Shown here piece after piece: positions 36,014 through 45,124 of a DNA stretch of 64,000 nt; position 1 is the stretch's first letter, and every line of letters starts with the position of its first letter. The notes below the pieces were generated by a model, which saw only the letters and a program-made list of their open reading frames with translations, was not told where the DNA came from and made no database searches. Source of the stretch: Bradyrhizobium sp. ISRA430 (GTDB lineage Bacteria; Pseudomonadota; Alphaproteobacteria; Rhizobiales; Xanthobacteraceae); assembly GCF_029909975.1 (NCBI RefSeq), contig NZ_CP094516.1:7418501-7482500 (forward strand), given 5' to 3'. The position numbers and the translations under genes are program-made.

Positions 36014-36969
36014 ATAAAGCATTCTCTGCTTTGGCTTACGGATGGGTGGTTGCATGCTGCGCGTTGGTGGCTCTTCTCCCGCTTTTTATCGGAGATTATC
36101 ACCTGTCCTTCGCCATCAACGCGCTGAGCTATATCGTCATGGCAACGGCTTGGGGGCTGTTTTGTGGTCCTACGAGGTACATTTCTCTCGCTAGTGCGGC
36201 CCTATATGGTATCGGGGCGTACACAGTGGCTGTTCTGGGCGAGTCCATGTCTTGGCCGATCGTCCTCTTGGTTGCGGCTGCAATTGGAGGCGGATTGTCG
36301 CTTTTGATCGGGATGGCGACGTTGCGGCTTGCCGGCGTCTATTTCGTCATCTTCACCTTCGGTGTGACCGAATTGGTTCGGCAACTCGTCAACTGGTACG
36401 AGATCAAGGTCACCCATTCAGTCGGACGTTATGTGTTTCTCGAGACCAGCCAGAGCCAAATCTTCTGGCAGCTTCTAGCAATGGTGGGGATCATATTTAC
36501 GGTGGGCATCGCGCTCAACCGCTCGCGGGTCGGTTTCGCATTGCGCCTCATTGGTGGCGATCAAGTCATGGCTGGACATTTCGGAGTGAATACCACCAGG
36601 ACCAAACTGGCGCTTTTCGTCGCCAGCTCAGTATTCATCACCCTGACTGGTGCCGTCATGGCTCCGCGCTGGACATATGTGGATCCGACGATCGCCTTCA
36701 ATTCCGCGGTCTCATTTCAGATCTTGATCATGGCTCTATTGGGTGGAACACAATCGCTCTTCGGTCCTCTGATCGGCGTAATCCCGATGACCATCTTGTT
36801 TGAACTGCTGGGCACAAAGTTTCCCAATCACTACACCCTGCTGATTGGTATCATTTTCATGATCATTGTTTATCTATTGCCCGACGGCATCTATGGTTTC
36901 GTGGCGCGTCGCGGCAGACTGCTGCTCGCGCGCCTAATGCCAAGGTCTGAGCTGGAGGCCGTCCGTTGA
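36010..36969 (+). CDS. Liv-type ABC transporter 1, permease LivM-like
   Basis: 319 residues with about nine hydrophobic segments. LSYIVMATAWGLFCGPTRYISL and GVYFVIFTFGVTELVRQ are LivM-type, and GGDQVMAGHFGVNTTRTKL is the ATPase-coupling region. It overlaps the preceding gene by ATGA and the next gene by TTGA, showing tight coupling. Confidence 0.92.
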   Translation: MNKAFSALAYGWVVACCALVALLPLFIGDYHLSFAINALSYIVMATAWGLFCGPTRYISLASAALYGIGAYTVAVLGESMSWPIVLLVAAAIGGGLSLLIGMATLRLAGVYFVIFTFGVTELVRQLVNWYEIKVTHSVGRYVFLETSQSQIFWQLLAMVGIIFTVGIALNRSRVGFALRLIGGDQVMAGHFGVNTTRTKLALFVASSVFITLTGAVMAPRWTYVDPTIAFNSAVSFQILIMALLGGTQSLFGPLIGVIPMTILFELLGTKFPNHYTLLIGIIFMIIVYLLPDGIYGFVARRGRLLLARLMPRSELEAVR

Positions 36970-37697
36970 AAGCGCCTTTACTTGAGCTTGATCGCGTAAG
37001 CAGAAGATTCGGCGGGCTGCGGGCAGTCAATTCTGTCACCTTTTCCGTCAACCGTGGCGAGATACTTGGCTTGATAGGTCCCAACGGTTCCGGAAAAACG
37101 ACTGCAATGAACTTGATTTCGGGGGCTTTGCGGCCGGACGGAGGACGCATTGCCCTTGACGGCACGGACATCAGCGGGATGGCTGCCCATGCAGTTTTCC
37201 ACGCGGGCATTGGACGAACGTTTCAACTGGTTCGGGTTGTTCAGCATTTGACGGTGCGGGAAAATGTATTGGCCGGCATTGCGTTTGTCGCGCACCGGCT
37301 TGGATTTCGCGAGATGGAAAGACGCGTGCAAGAGTGCCTAACTCGGGTCGAGTTAGAGAGTTCGCTCGACAGGCCAGCCTCCGAGCTTACTTATATCGAC
37401 CAAAAGAGACTGGAACTTGCGCGCGCAATTGTCGCTCAGCCAAAACTCTTGTTGCTCGACGAATGGCTCGCCGGGCTCAGCACTGCCGAGTTACATACGG
37501 GCATTCAGCTTATTCGCAGCCTCAATCAGAAGGGCAGCACGATCATTATGATCGAGCACGTAATGTCGGCAATTTCCAATTTATGCGACCGCTGTGTGGT
37601 GATGAACGCTGGTGTAAAGATCGCGGAAGGTGCTCCGCAGCAGGTGCTAGTCGATGCCGCCGTCCGCAGTGCCTATCTGGGGACCGAGAATGCTTGA
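36966..37697 (+). CDS. Liv-type ABC transporter 1, ATPase LivG-like
   Basis: 243 residues starting at TTG 36966, overlapping livM. Walker A is GPNGSGKTT near 38. The Q-loop/LivG region is GRTFQLVRVVQHLTVRENV. The signature is replaced by LTYIDQKRLELARAI, as LivG proteins often have xYxxQ. Walker B reads LLLLDEWLAGLS, with Trp where Pro is almost universal (DEP). Otherwise it looks functional. Confidence 0.92.
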   Translation: MKAPLLELDRVSRRFGGLRAVNSVTFSVNRGEILGLIGPNGSGKTTAMNLISGALRPDGGRIALDGTDISGMAAHAVFHAGIGRTFQLVRVVQHLTVRENVLAGIAFVAHRLGFREMERRVQECLTRVELESSLDRPASELTYIDQKRLELARAIVAQPKLLLLDEWLAGLSTAELHTGIQLIRSLNQKGSTIIMIEHVMSAISNLCDRCVVMNAGVKIAEGAPQQVLVDAAVRSAYLGTENA

Positions 37698-38397
37698 AGT
37701 TCGTTCGCTTTCTGTATTCTACGGCCAGCACATGGCTCTGCGCGATGTGGCGCTCAGGTTAGACCGGAGCCGGATCGTGGTGATCTTAGGCTCCAACGGC
37801 GCTGGTAAGTCGACCTTGCTCAAAGCCCTTATGGGATTGGTGCCCACCCGGTCTGGTGCGCAGGTCAGCCTGGAGGGCCGCTCCCTACTCGGGTTGCCCA
37901 CCTGGCAATTGGTCGAAGCGGGAATCGCTTTGGTGCCGGAAGGACGCCGTTTGTTCGGCGACATGACCGTGCGAGAAAACCTCTTGATGGGTGCTTATCC
38001 TAAACGCGCGGCAAAAGGCGCGAAGGACAGGCTGGAGTTCATCCTTTCGCTATTTCCGCGCCTCGGCGAACGGCTCGGCCAAGCCGTTATCACAATGAGT
38101 GGCGGCGAACAGCAAATGGTCTGCTTCGGTCGTGCGCTCATGACCGCACCGAAGTTGCTCATGCTTGATGAGCCGTCGCTCGGGCTTTCTCCATTGTTGA
38201 CCCAAGAGTTGTTCAGCGCCCTTCCTCGGATCATCGCCAGTGGAGTGAGCGTGTTGATGGTGGAGCAAAATACTCACCTGACATTGCGGTTTGCCGACTA
38301 CGGGTACGTGCTCAAAAATGGCGAGCTGGTCGGCCAAGGAACTGCGGCAGAACTGCAAAAGGACGAGACCGTGGGCAAGGCCCTCCTTGGTATCTAG
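37690..38397 (+). CDS. Liv-type ABC transporter 1, ATPase LivF-like
   Basis: 235 residues from ATG 37690, overlapping the livG stop by eight bases. Walker A is GSNGAGKST near 34, the signature MSGGEQQMVCFGRAL near 133 and Walker B LLMLDEPSLGLSP near 156. It completes the first transporter. Confidence 0.93.
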   Translation: MLEVRSLSVFYGQHMALRDVALRLDRSRIVVILGSNGAGKSTLLKALMGLVPTRSGAQVSLEGRSLLGLPTWQLVEAGIALVPEGRRLFGDMTVRENLLMGAYPKRAAKGAKDRLEFILSLFPRLGERLGQAVITMSGGEQQMVCFGRALMTAPKLLMLDEPSLGLSPLLTQELFSALPRIIASGVSVLMVEQNTHLTLRFADYGYVLKNGELVGQGTAAELQKDETVGKALLGI

Positions 38398-38496
38398 CAT
38401 CATCGGTGGTCTACAATGGTTGCTTGCACTCCGACCCTGAGTGGCGGCTCGAGAACGAACCCATCACGGGTGATAGATGAATTCCGGCGATCACAA

Positions 38497-38616
38497 GGAA
38501 CTGTTGGTCGATGCGCTACACAATGAACAGGTGGTTGTGGTATCGGCGCCGGGCATCCATTCACGGGACGACGAATGCTCGACCGGGGTGACCTTGCGCG
38601 AGAACGTTGGGTTCTA
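38497..38616 (+). pseudogene. Remnant of a LysR effector domain
   Basis: About 120 bases are very similar (roughly nine in ten by eye) to 62527-62646 inside the intact LysR gene. The matching peptide is ELLVDALHNEQVVVVSAPG, with frameshifts afterwards. The similarity starts and stops abruptly. It is closer to the intact gene than the broken LysR at 18.8 kb is, implying a more recent duplication. Confidence 0.75.
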
Positions 38617-39251
38617 CGTTCGATTACGACAAGGGATGTTGGAGCCTCAAGTGGTCCATTTCGATGGATGAACCCTACGAAGTTTGTGCAGGCCGAGGGG
38701 CGAAGCGAAGGGAAGCTCCTTGAAACCAAGAAACTGCGGCGGCGGCTCTCGGCGTTGCGGAGCGGGCCAAAGTCGTTTGCGGGTGGGGGGCGCCCGATCG
38801 CTATCGTGAAGCAGCCTATCGATACCAAAGACGCGCCTCTACCGGGCTCTTAGGGGCAGGTTTGCGGCGCAGGAGCATCAAGGAACGACCGCCTCTACCC
38901 GAAGCTCGCGTATTCAGGCAAGCGGGGACAAAGGGAAACGCAGCCGCCAAGCGCAGCAAGTTCGATCGGCTGCTTCTCAATTTTCAGTTCTCGCTCCTCA
39001 CGCTTACGCGCGGACGCGCCGGCGACCCTTGTTCGGATCCACTCTCGTGGTCATGGCAAACTTGGCAGCCAAGGGCAGCAGTGTCCCATCCGGTGAAAAT
39101 ATATAAACTTCATCAAGCGCGGACCGATCGCGGATCCCGGAGCGTTATGGGAATTTCAGCGGAGGAATGGAAAACCCGCTGCGGCGTGGCCTCGTTGCGC
39201 CGCCATCACATGAAAAGGGGCCAAAAGGCCGCTATCCCTTGGTTTGAACTT
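38617..39251. other. Intergenic wreckage before the second FAH-liv operon
   Basis: No intact gene. Near 39148-39200 a short frame reads GISAEEWKTRCGVASLRRHH, faintly like the N-terminus of class II aldolases; it is too short to call. Confidence 0.35.
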
Positions 39252-39277
39252 TCAATATAAAGTCACGGATTATATAT
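39252..39277. promoter_or_regulatory. Probable GntR operator upstream of FAH2-liv2
   Basis: An inverted repeat ATATAA-N9-TTATAT with flanks TCA and AT. The 26-bp site matches 45953-45978, upstream of the gntR gene, at 21 of 26 positions, the five differences all in the spacer. Conserved arms with a variable spacer at both ends of the liv2 locus point to one regulator, most likely the GntR encoded at 45125-45916. Confidence 0.7.
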
Positions 39278-39544
39278 CTTTCTGTTGACGGGCCGCGCCA
39301 TGATGCGTAGGTTTGCGGGCACACGAGAACGGCGCTGCGCCGACACGCAGGGGAGATAACGAAAGGCGTCATCTGCACAGGTCCGCTGCGCGCGCCTGCA
39401 GTCAGTTGGAAGTTCGGAGGCAAGCGCAGACCGCGTCGATCTGGCTTAGCCATCAATCGGCGGTTTTCTTTTTACTTACCTGCCCCGAAAGGAGGTCTGT
39501 CGCCTCCGCTTCAGTGCAAGAGTCTGGATAACACGAGGCAAATC

Positions 39545-40384
39545 ATGCGCTATGTTGGGTTTCTAAAGGACGGGCAGCGCTGTATTGCGCGCCAGGATGG
39601 TTCTCTGATCCGGTCGCTCGGACCAGTCGATGCATTCTACAAGGAGCTCGCCGTCGGAAAGATCCCCGCAGATGGGGAGATCTTCGAAGCCTCGAACGTC
39701 GAATTCGCTCCTCCGGTCCCCCGCACCTCGCGCATTTTCTGCGTCGGCATCAATTATCGCGACCATGCCGTCGAATCTCTCGATGTCGCGGGTATTGAGC
39801 AGCCGAAGTTCCCAATGGTGTTTGGTCGTTGGGAGTCGACACTCGTAGTGGATGGTACTCCCGTTCCGGTACCTCCTAAAGAGGATGGCCTCGACTGGGA
39901 AGTTGAGCTCGCCGTCATCATAGGCAGGCCTATCTGGGCTGCTACCGAACAGAATGCCATGCAAGCTGTCGCAGGTTACACGGTTTTCAATGATCTGAGC
40001 GCCCGCGCCAAGCAGCTGGAGACGCGTCAATTCACGCTGGGCAAAAACGCCGATCGGTCCGGTCCAATCGGGCCGGTCGTCGTAACAACGGACGAGATTG
40101 CCGACGTCAATAACTTGCGAGTCACGGCGCGCGTCAACGGCGAGACGGTTCAGGACGCCAACACACGGGACCTGATCCACACGATCCCGAGAATTATCAG
40201 TTACATCACCGATACAGTGACCCTGCAACCTGGCGACGTCATTGCAACCGGAACGCCAGGTGGCGTCGGTCTGGCAATGAAGCCGCCGCGTTTTCTGAAG
40301 CCTGGCGACATAGTCGAAGTGGAGGTCGAGGGGATCGGCGTTGTCCGCAATCCCATCGTAAGCCGCGAGCAGATTGATAAGTAG
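39545..40384 (+). CDS. Fumarylacetoacetate-hydrolase family protein, copy 2
   Basis: 279 residues, a paralogue of the protein at 24166. Motifs are FCVGINYRDHAVES near 63, VFGRWESTLVVDG near 93, LDWEVELAVIIGRPIW near 116 with the metal-ligand acids, LGKNADRSGPIGPV near 167 and DVIATGTPGGVGLAMKP near 232. Its start ATG follows a GAGG. It is 60 bases before the second Liv substrate-binding gene and shares the operator-like site at 39252, so it probably processes the compound imported by liv2. Confidence 0.93.
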   Translation: MRYVGFLKDGQRCIARQDGSLIRSLGPVDAFYKELAVGKIPADGEIFEASNVEFAPPVPRTSRIFCVGINYRDHAVESLDVAGIEQPKFPMVFGRWESTLVVDGTPVPVPPKEDGLDWEVELAVIIGRPIWAATEQNAMQAVAGYTVFNDLSARAKQLETRQFTLGKNADRSGPIGPVVVTTDEIADVNNLRVTARVNGETVQDANTRDLIHTIPRIISYITDTVTLQPGDVIATGTPGGVGLAMKPPRFLKPGDIVEVEVEGIGVVRNPIVSREQIDK

Positions 40385-40445
40385 CCTAAGAGGACTGCCA
40401 TACATCAACAGACAACGCGCAATGAAAGGGGGAGGTAACGACGTG

Positions 40446-41579
40446 ATGTCAAATGGATTTCAAGTCTGCGCTGCCGTTCTTCTGGCGGGCGTGGTCGCGT
40501 TTACCCAGGCTCAGGCGGAGGAAATCAAGGGTATCCCGATCAAGATTGGAGTCATCCTCCCTCTGACGGGCGGTGGGGCGTCGATTGGCCGTTCAGAACT
40601 GAACGGCGTTCTTCTGGCTGCGAAGCACATCAATGCCCGGGGCGGCGTCAACGGGCGACTAGTTCAGATCATTCACGAGGATGACGGCACCAATCCGGAT
40701 ACCGCTATCACTAAGGCGAACAAGCTTATCTATACCGACAAAGTCGTCGCGCTACTCGGTGCCAGCCAAACCGGGTCTTCGGTGGCCATCGGCGCGATCA
40801 CCGACTCTCTACAGATGGTGCAGATCGCATTCTCCGGTCTTGGCCCGGCAGTGGAGAAGGAACGAAAGTGCGTGCTCCACATCGCGCCATCACAGGAATT
40901 GAACGCGCGTGCGCTCCTATCCTACGCCAAGGACAAAGGGCTAAAGAGGATGGCAGCACTCTACGACGCAGGCTACGGCCGCATCGTCTTCACCGAACTA
41001 CAAAAATTCGCCGGTCAATATGGCGTCGAAATCGCCGGCAGCGAAACGTTCGAGATCGCCGCGACGGACACAACCACACAGGCGGCAAAGCTGCGTGCGA
41101 TGAATCCGGACGGTTTCTTCGTTGTCGGTGTTACCGGCACTCCAGTACGCAACCTTCGCGCTTTGCAGATCAAGCAGCCGATCCTTTCGGTGCTTGGGCA
41201 ATCACCCTATCATATTGTCGAGGCGATGGGATCCAATGTCAGCGATGTCATTTTTCCCGAATACCTCGTTGCCGAAGACCCGCTGCCGCGTCAGACGGAG
41301 TTTGTGAAGCTGTTCCATCAGGAATACGGCAAACCGCCGAAAGCGATCGAGGCATGGGGCTGGGACGCGCTAAACGTCCTTGTCAGGGGCCTCGCGAGCA
41401 CCGGTCCCGAGCCGGCCAAAGGCAAGCTATGCGAGGCTGTTCGCGGCAAATTCGAAGGGGTCAACGCCGACTATAACTTCTTGGCGCCCGACATGACTGG
41501 CCTCAAGCTGTCGGATTACGTGTTCTCGCGTGTCGTCAACGGCAAATTCACGCGCATGGACTATCGCATCGCCGACTGA
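40446..41579 (+). CDS. Periplasmic substrate-binding protein of Liv-type ABC transporter 2
   Basis: 377 residues from ATG 40446, preceded by GGGGGAGG; a TTG-initiated extension overlaps FAH2 and is unlikely. The signal peptide ends near AQA (residue 21). The mature start KIGVILPLTGGGASIGRSEL, INARGGVNGRLVQIIHEDDG and YTDKVVALLGASQTGSSVA are typical of the family. It diverges from the transporter 1 protein, so the ligands probably differ. Confidence 0.93.
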   Translation: MSNGFQVCAAVLLAGVVAFTQAQAEEIKGIPIKIGVILPLTGGGASIGRSELNGVLLAAKHINARGGVNGRLVQIIHEDDGTNPDTAITKANKLIYTDKVVALLGASQTGSSVAIGAITDSLQMVQIAFSGLGPAVEKERKCVLHIAPSQELNARALLSYAKDKGLKRMAALYDAGYGRIVFTELQKFAGQYGVEIAGSETFEIAATDTTTQAAKLRAMNPDGFFVVGVTGTPVRNLRALQIKQPILSVLGQSPYHIVEAMGSNVSDVIFPEYLVAEDPLPRQTEFVKLFHQEYGKPPKAIEAWGWDALNVLVRGLASTGPEPAKGKLCEAVRGKFEGVNADYNFLAPDMTGLKLSDYVFSRVVNGKFTRMDYRIAD

Positions 41580-41745
41580 GACAGCTCTAGGTGCCCACAG
41601 CATTACCTTGGCCAGTCACGATGTGACAGGGGCATCCATCCACTAAGGTCCGGCGTCCGCGGTCGGCAGACGTCAGAATCATTGGCGGAACGCGAACACT
41701 CCTGGTCGCTTCCGGAAAACGACACTCGTACGACGAAGGTGTATC

Positions 41746-42630
41746 GTGACGCTGGGCCTGCTGATTCAATCTATCATCGCGGGAATCATGAACGGTGTCG
41801 TCTATGCTCTGATAGGTCTTGGCATCGCCGCGATCTACAAGGGCAGCGGAGTCATCAATGCGATGCAGGGCGAGTTCAGCATCATTGCAGCAATATTCGC
41901 CTCTTTGGCCGTCTCCGCGGCAGGATGGCCTTATCCGGTTGCCGCTCTTGCCGGCATCGCCAGCGGTATGGTCATCGGACTAGTAGTCGATCTGGCCTTT
42001 GTCCGGCACATGCGAATACGCAATGCTGCGCACGATTCATACCTTCTCCTGATCCTAGGATTGGCAATCACGCTCGCGGCTCTTGTTCTCCAGTTCGCTG
42101 GCTCCGGTAGCTTCAGTCTCCCGGCCTATGAACCCATCGAGGTGTGGATCATTCTAGACGCTGTCCTGCAAAGCCAAGCGCTCTGGCTGATGGGTTTATC
42201 AAGCCTGGCGATCGTCGCGGTCCGACTATTCTACCGACACACCATGCTGGGCATGCGAATGATGGCCGCTTCCATCGACGACGAGGGGGCGATGAGCATC
42301 GGCGTCAATGTGTCGCTGATGCGCACGCTTACGTTCACATTGGGCGGCCTCCTCGGCGCCATTGCGGGCGTGTTGATCTCAACTGTTCTGCCCGTCGACC
42401 ACCAGATCGGGCTAATCCTGACGCTCAAGGGCTTCGCGGCAGCGATTCTGGGTGGGCTGACCAACCCGATCGGTGCGGCTGTCGGAGGCATCACGATCGG
42501 CCTCTTGGAGTCTCTCGCCATTGTCTCGGTTTCTTCGGCCTACAAGGACGCGATTACATTCGCGATGCTGATCCTCATCATGATCTTCCTCCCGAACGGA
42601 ATGCTCGGCCGTGGTCTGCGTAGGAGCTGA
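41746..42630 (+). CDS. Liv-type ABC transporter 2, permease LivH-like
   Basis: 294 residues from GTG 41746. IMNGVVYALIGLGIAAIYKG and SGVINAMQGEFSIIAA match the LivH N-terminus, and ASIDDEGAMSIGVNVSLMRT is the coupling region. It is preceded by a 166-bp gap after the binding-protein gene, longer than elsewhere in the operon. livM follows after three bases. Confidence 0.92.
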   Translation: MTLGLLIQSIIAGIMNGVVYALIGLGIAAIYKGSGVINAMQGEFSIIAAIFASLAVSAAGWPYPVAALAGIASGMVIGLVVDLAFVRHMRIRNAAHDSYLLLILGLAITLAALVLQFAGSGSFSLPAYEPIEVWIILDAVLQSQALWLMGLSSLAIVAVRLFYRHTMLGMRMMAASIDDEGAMSIGVNVSLMRTLTFTLGGLLGAIAGVLISTVLPVDHQIGLILTLKGFAAAILGGLTNPIGAAVGGITIGLLESLAIVSVSSAYKDAITFAMLILIMIFLPNGMLGRGLRRS

Positions 42631-42633
42631 ACG

Positions 42634-43566
42634 ATGCGTCTCGTAATCAGGCCTGTCCTTACTATAGCCGCTATCTTGGCGCTCGTCCTGCCGCAGCTAT
42701 TCGACCGCGAGATCGTCGACATCCTCGTCTTTACGTGCATTTACTCAATCGCTGGTCTCGGCGTCGGCTTGCTGCTTCGGACTTGCGGTATCATCAACGC
42801 CGGCCAGGCGCTGTTCTATGGGGTCGGCGCCTACACGACGGCTTATCTTTCGATCCACTATGGTGTGCACTGGCTTGTCGACATCGCCGGCGGTGCCCTG
42901 CTGTCGGCGACGATAGCCCTTCTACTCGGTTGGCCAATCCTGCGTCTGCAGGGGTATTTTCTTACACTTGCCACCATCGCCCTCGGCATCATTGGTCATT
43001 CGTTGTTCTTCGAGTGGGTAGGCATTACTGGTGGCGAACTGGGGATTGGCGGGATACCGACAATCGTAATCGCCGGCAATGCACTTAACACCCCGATCTC
43101 CTTCTACTATCTCACCGTGGCGGTGCTCGCCGCATGCCTGTGGATTGCATCCAATCTGATCAACAGCCGCACCGGCCTGATGCTGCAGGGAATGCGCAAT
43201 GACGCCGACGCTGCTGCGAGCCTCAGCGTGGACAATCGCGGGCTAGAGGTGCGCGTCTTCGTGTTAAGCGCGATCTTCGGCAGCCTCGCCGGTAGCCTGT
43301 TCGCACATTACACGTCATTCGTGGGCGTCCACTCCTTCGATATAGTCAAGAGCATCACGTTCTTGTTGATCCCGGTGCTCGGTGGCGCGCAGTACCTTGC
43401 GGGACTGGTTATCGGCGCGCTCTTTGTCACTCTCGCACCTCACTACCTCGGCGCCTTCGGACATATTCACCAAGTGTTGTTCGGTCTCGCGCTGGTCCTC
43501 GTGGTTACTCTGATGCCGGGCGGCATAGCCGGCACAGTGCAGCAGGTCATCGGCAGAAGGAACTGA
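42634..43566 (+). CDS. Liv-type ABC transporter 2, permease LivM-like
   Basis: 310 residues with eight or more hydrophobic segments. Typical regions are YSIAGLGVGLLLRTCGIINAG, given here as GLLLRTCGIINAGQ, then LRLQGYFLTLATIALGIIGH and the coupling loop MRNDADAAASLSVDNRGLE. The next gene begins eight bases after the stop. Confidence 0.92.
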   Translation: MRLVIRPVLTIAAILALVLPQLFDREIVDILVFTCIYSIAGLGVGLLLRTCGIINAGQALFYGVGAYTTAYLSIHYGVHWLVDIAGGALLSATIALLLGWPILRLQGYFLTLATIALGIIGHSLFFEWVGITGGELGIGGIPTIVIAGNALNTPISFYYLTVAVLAACLWIASNLINSRTGLMLQGMRNDADAAASLSVDNRGLEVRVFVLSAIFGSLAGSLFAHYTSFVGVHSFDIVKSITFLLIPVLGGAQYLAGLVIGALFVTLAPHYLGAFGHIHQVLFGLALVLVVTLMPGGIAGTVQQVIGRRN

Positions 43567-43573
43567 GGTTGCG

Positions 43574-44356
43574 ATGCTACAGGACGTCCATGTCCAAAAT
43601 GGTTCGCCTGATCTGCGCATCGCGGGAGTATCGCTCGCGATCGGCGGCTTCCGTATTCTGCGTGAGGTGAGCATCGAGATCGCGAGCAAATCCATAACCG
43701 GGCTGATAGGCCCGAACGGCTCAGGCAAGACGACATTGTTCAACGTCGCCTCGGGCTTCATGCGGCCCCAAGTCGGTCGTGTCGAACTCTACGGTGCAGA
43801 CATCACTGCTCTCTCCATCCAAGAGCGATGCCGGCGTGGCATGGTGCGCACGTTCCAGACCCCAAAGGTCTTCGAGGAAATGACTGTTCTCGAGAACATC
43901 ATGGTTGGCACCTCTAAGCTGACGAATAGCTCGATGCTTGGGGACATGTTTGGCACCCCACACTCAGCGCGCCAGAAGCGACAGATGTTGGAGATGGCCG
44001 AGACAGAGTGCCGTCGCTTTGGGCTTGAAGCGTTCAAGTGCACGCCGGCAAAAAAACTGACCGGCGGTCAGCGGCGCATCCTTGAGATCGCGCGCGCCAA
44101 CGTCGGCCAGCCGCGGATCATGATGCTGGACGAGCCGTCGTCTGGACTCAACGTCGAGGAAATCGAACATCTTAGGGAGTGGATTGCCCAACTTAACTCA
44201 GACGGCATGTCAATCTTCTTGGTCTCGCACGACATGGACCTCATGAATGTGGTGGACCATATATATGTGCTTAACTTTGGAGAGATCCTAACCAGTGGTA
44301 CGGTGGCGGAGGTCAAGAATGACCGCCGAGTCCACGAGGTCTATTTGGGGATCTAG
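43574..44356 (+). CDS. Liv-type ABC transporter 2, ATPase LivG-like
   Basis: 260 residues. Walker A is GPNGSGKTT near 47, then GMVRTFQTPKVFEEMTVLEN, signature LTGGQRRILEIARA, and Walker B IMMLDEPSSGLNVEE with the usual Pro, unlike LivG of transporter 1. The stop is adjacent to the livF start. Confidence 0.93.
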   Translation: MLQDVHVQNGSPDLRIAGVSLAIGGFRILREVSIEIASKSITGLIGPNGSGKTTLFNVASGFMRPQVGRVELYGADITALSIQERCRRGMVRTFQTPKVFEEMTVLENIMVGTSKLTNSSMLGDMFGTPHSARQKRQMLEMAETECRRFGLEAFKCTPAKKLTGGQRRILEIARANVGQPRIMMLDEPSSGLNVEEIEHLREWIAQLNSDGMSIFLVSHDMDLMNVVDHIYVLNFGEILTSGTVAEVKNDRRVHEVYLGI

Positions 44357-44358
44357 TG

Positions 44359-45105
44359 ATGCTTCGATTGGATTCAATCCGGTCCGGCTATGGCCTACAA
44401 CAGATTCTGCAGGGTGTCTCACTGTTCATCGCTCCCGGCGAATCAGTCGCTCTAGTAGGCGTTAACGGAGCCGGCAAAACTACTCTTGTCAGGACGTTGA
44501 TGGGCTTCAACCGGGCGAACTCGGGGCGTATCCTAAAAGATGATGTAGACATCACGCCGCTCCCTGCGCACATGCGGCCATCCGTCGGCCTAGCCGCACT
44601 GCTTGAGAACCGAAGACTGTTCGGGCCCATGTCGATTCGCGACAATCTTCGTATAGCTCAGGCCGAGGGGAATTCACGCGCAGCGAAGCGACGCTTCTCT
44701 TGGGACGACATTTGCGACCTATTTCCATTGGTGCGAGACCGGCTCCACACGCCGGTTGGCCTGCTCAGCGGCGGCCAACAGCAAATGGTGGCTACGGCTC
44801 GCGCGCTGCTGCTGCAGCCAGATTTTCTGATTCTGGACGAGCCATCGACGGGTCTTGCGCCGCGAATCGTCAAGGAGATTTTCACGATCTTTCAGCGCCT
44901 GCGCTCGACGGGGCTCGGCATCTTGCTGGTGGAGCAGAACGTGCGCATCGCAATCGAGGCAACCAACAGAGCTTACGTTATGTCTCTTGGCAAAATCGTG
45001 CTGGAAGTCGGTGACGAAGAATGGCGCAAGTTTGATTCCGATAGTCGACTCGCCGATGTTTATCTGGGGCGGTCCCCGCGCGAAACAAACGATGGGATAG
45101 CGTGA
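44359..45105 (+). CDS. Liv-type ABC transporter 2, ATPase LivF-like
   Basis: 248 residues from ATG 44359 (a GTG at 44356 is in frame and overlaps the preceding stop). Walker A is GVNGAGKTT near 37, signature LSGGQQQMVATARAL near 138 and Walker B FLILDEPSTGLAP near 160. It completes the second transporter and converges on the minus-strand gntR, 19 bases away. Confidence 0.93.
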   Translation: MLRLDSIRSGYGLQQILQGVSLFIAPGESVALVGVNGAGKTTLVRTLMGFNRANSGRILKDDVDITPLPAHMRPSVGLAALLENRRLFGPMSIRDNLRIAQAEGNSRAAKRRFSWDDICDLFPLVRDRLHTPVGLLSGGQQQMVATARALLLQPDFLILDEPSTGLAPRIVKEIFTIFQRLRSTGLGILLVEQNVRIAIEATNRAYVMSLGKIVLEVGDEEWRKFDSDSRLADVYLGRSPRETNDGIA

Positions 45106-45124
45106 CATAAGGAGTTAGGGTCAA

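Noticed and set aside
39148..39200. Class II aldolase N-terminus (EEWKTRCGVASL)
   Set aside because: Only about a dozen residues match from memory, too little to call a gene or remnant.
39563..40408. Long minus-strand ORF (281 residues) opposite FAH copy 2
   Set aside because: It lies fully antisense to a clear FAH gene with all family motifs; its length reflects the codon usage of the plus strand.
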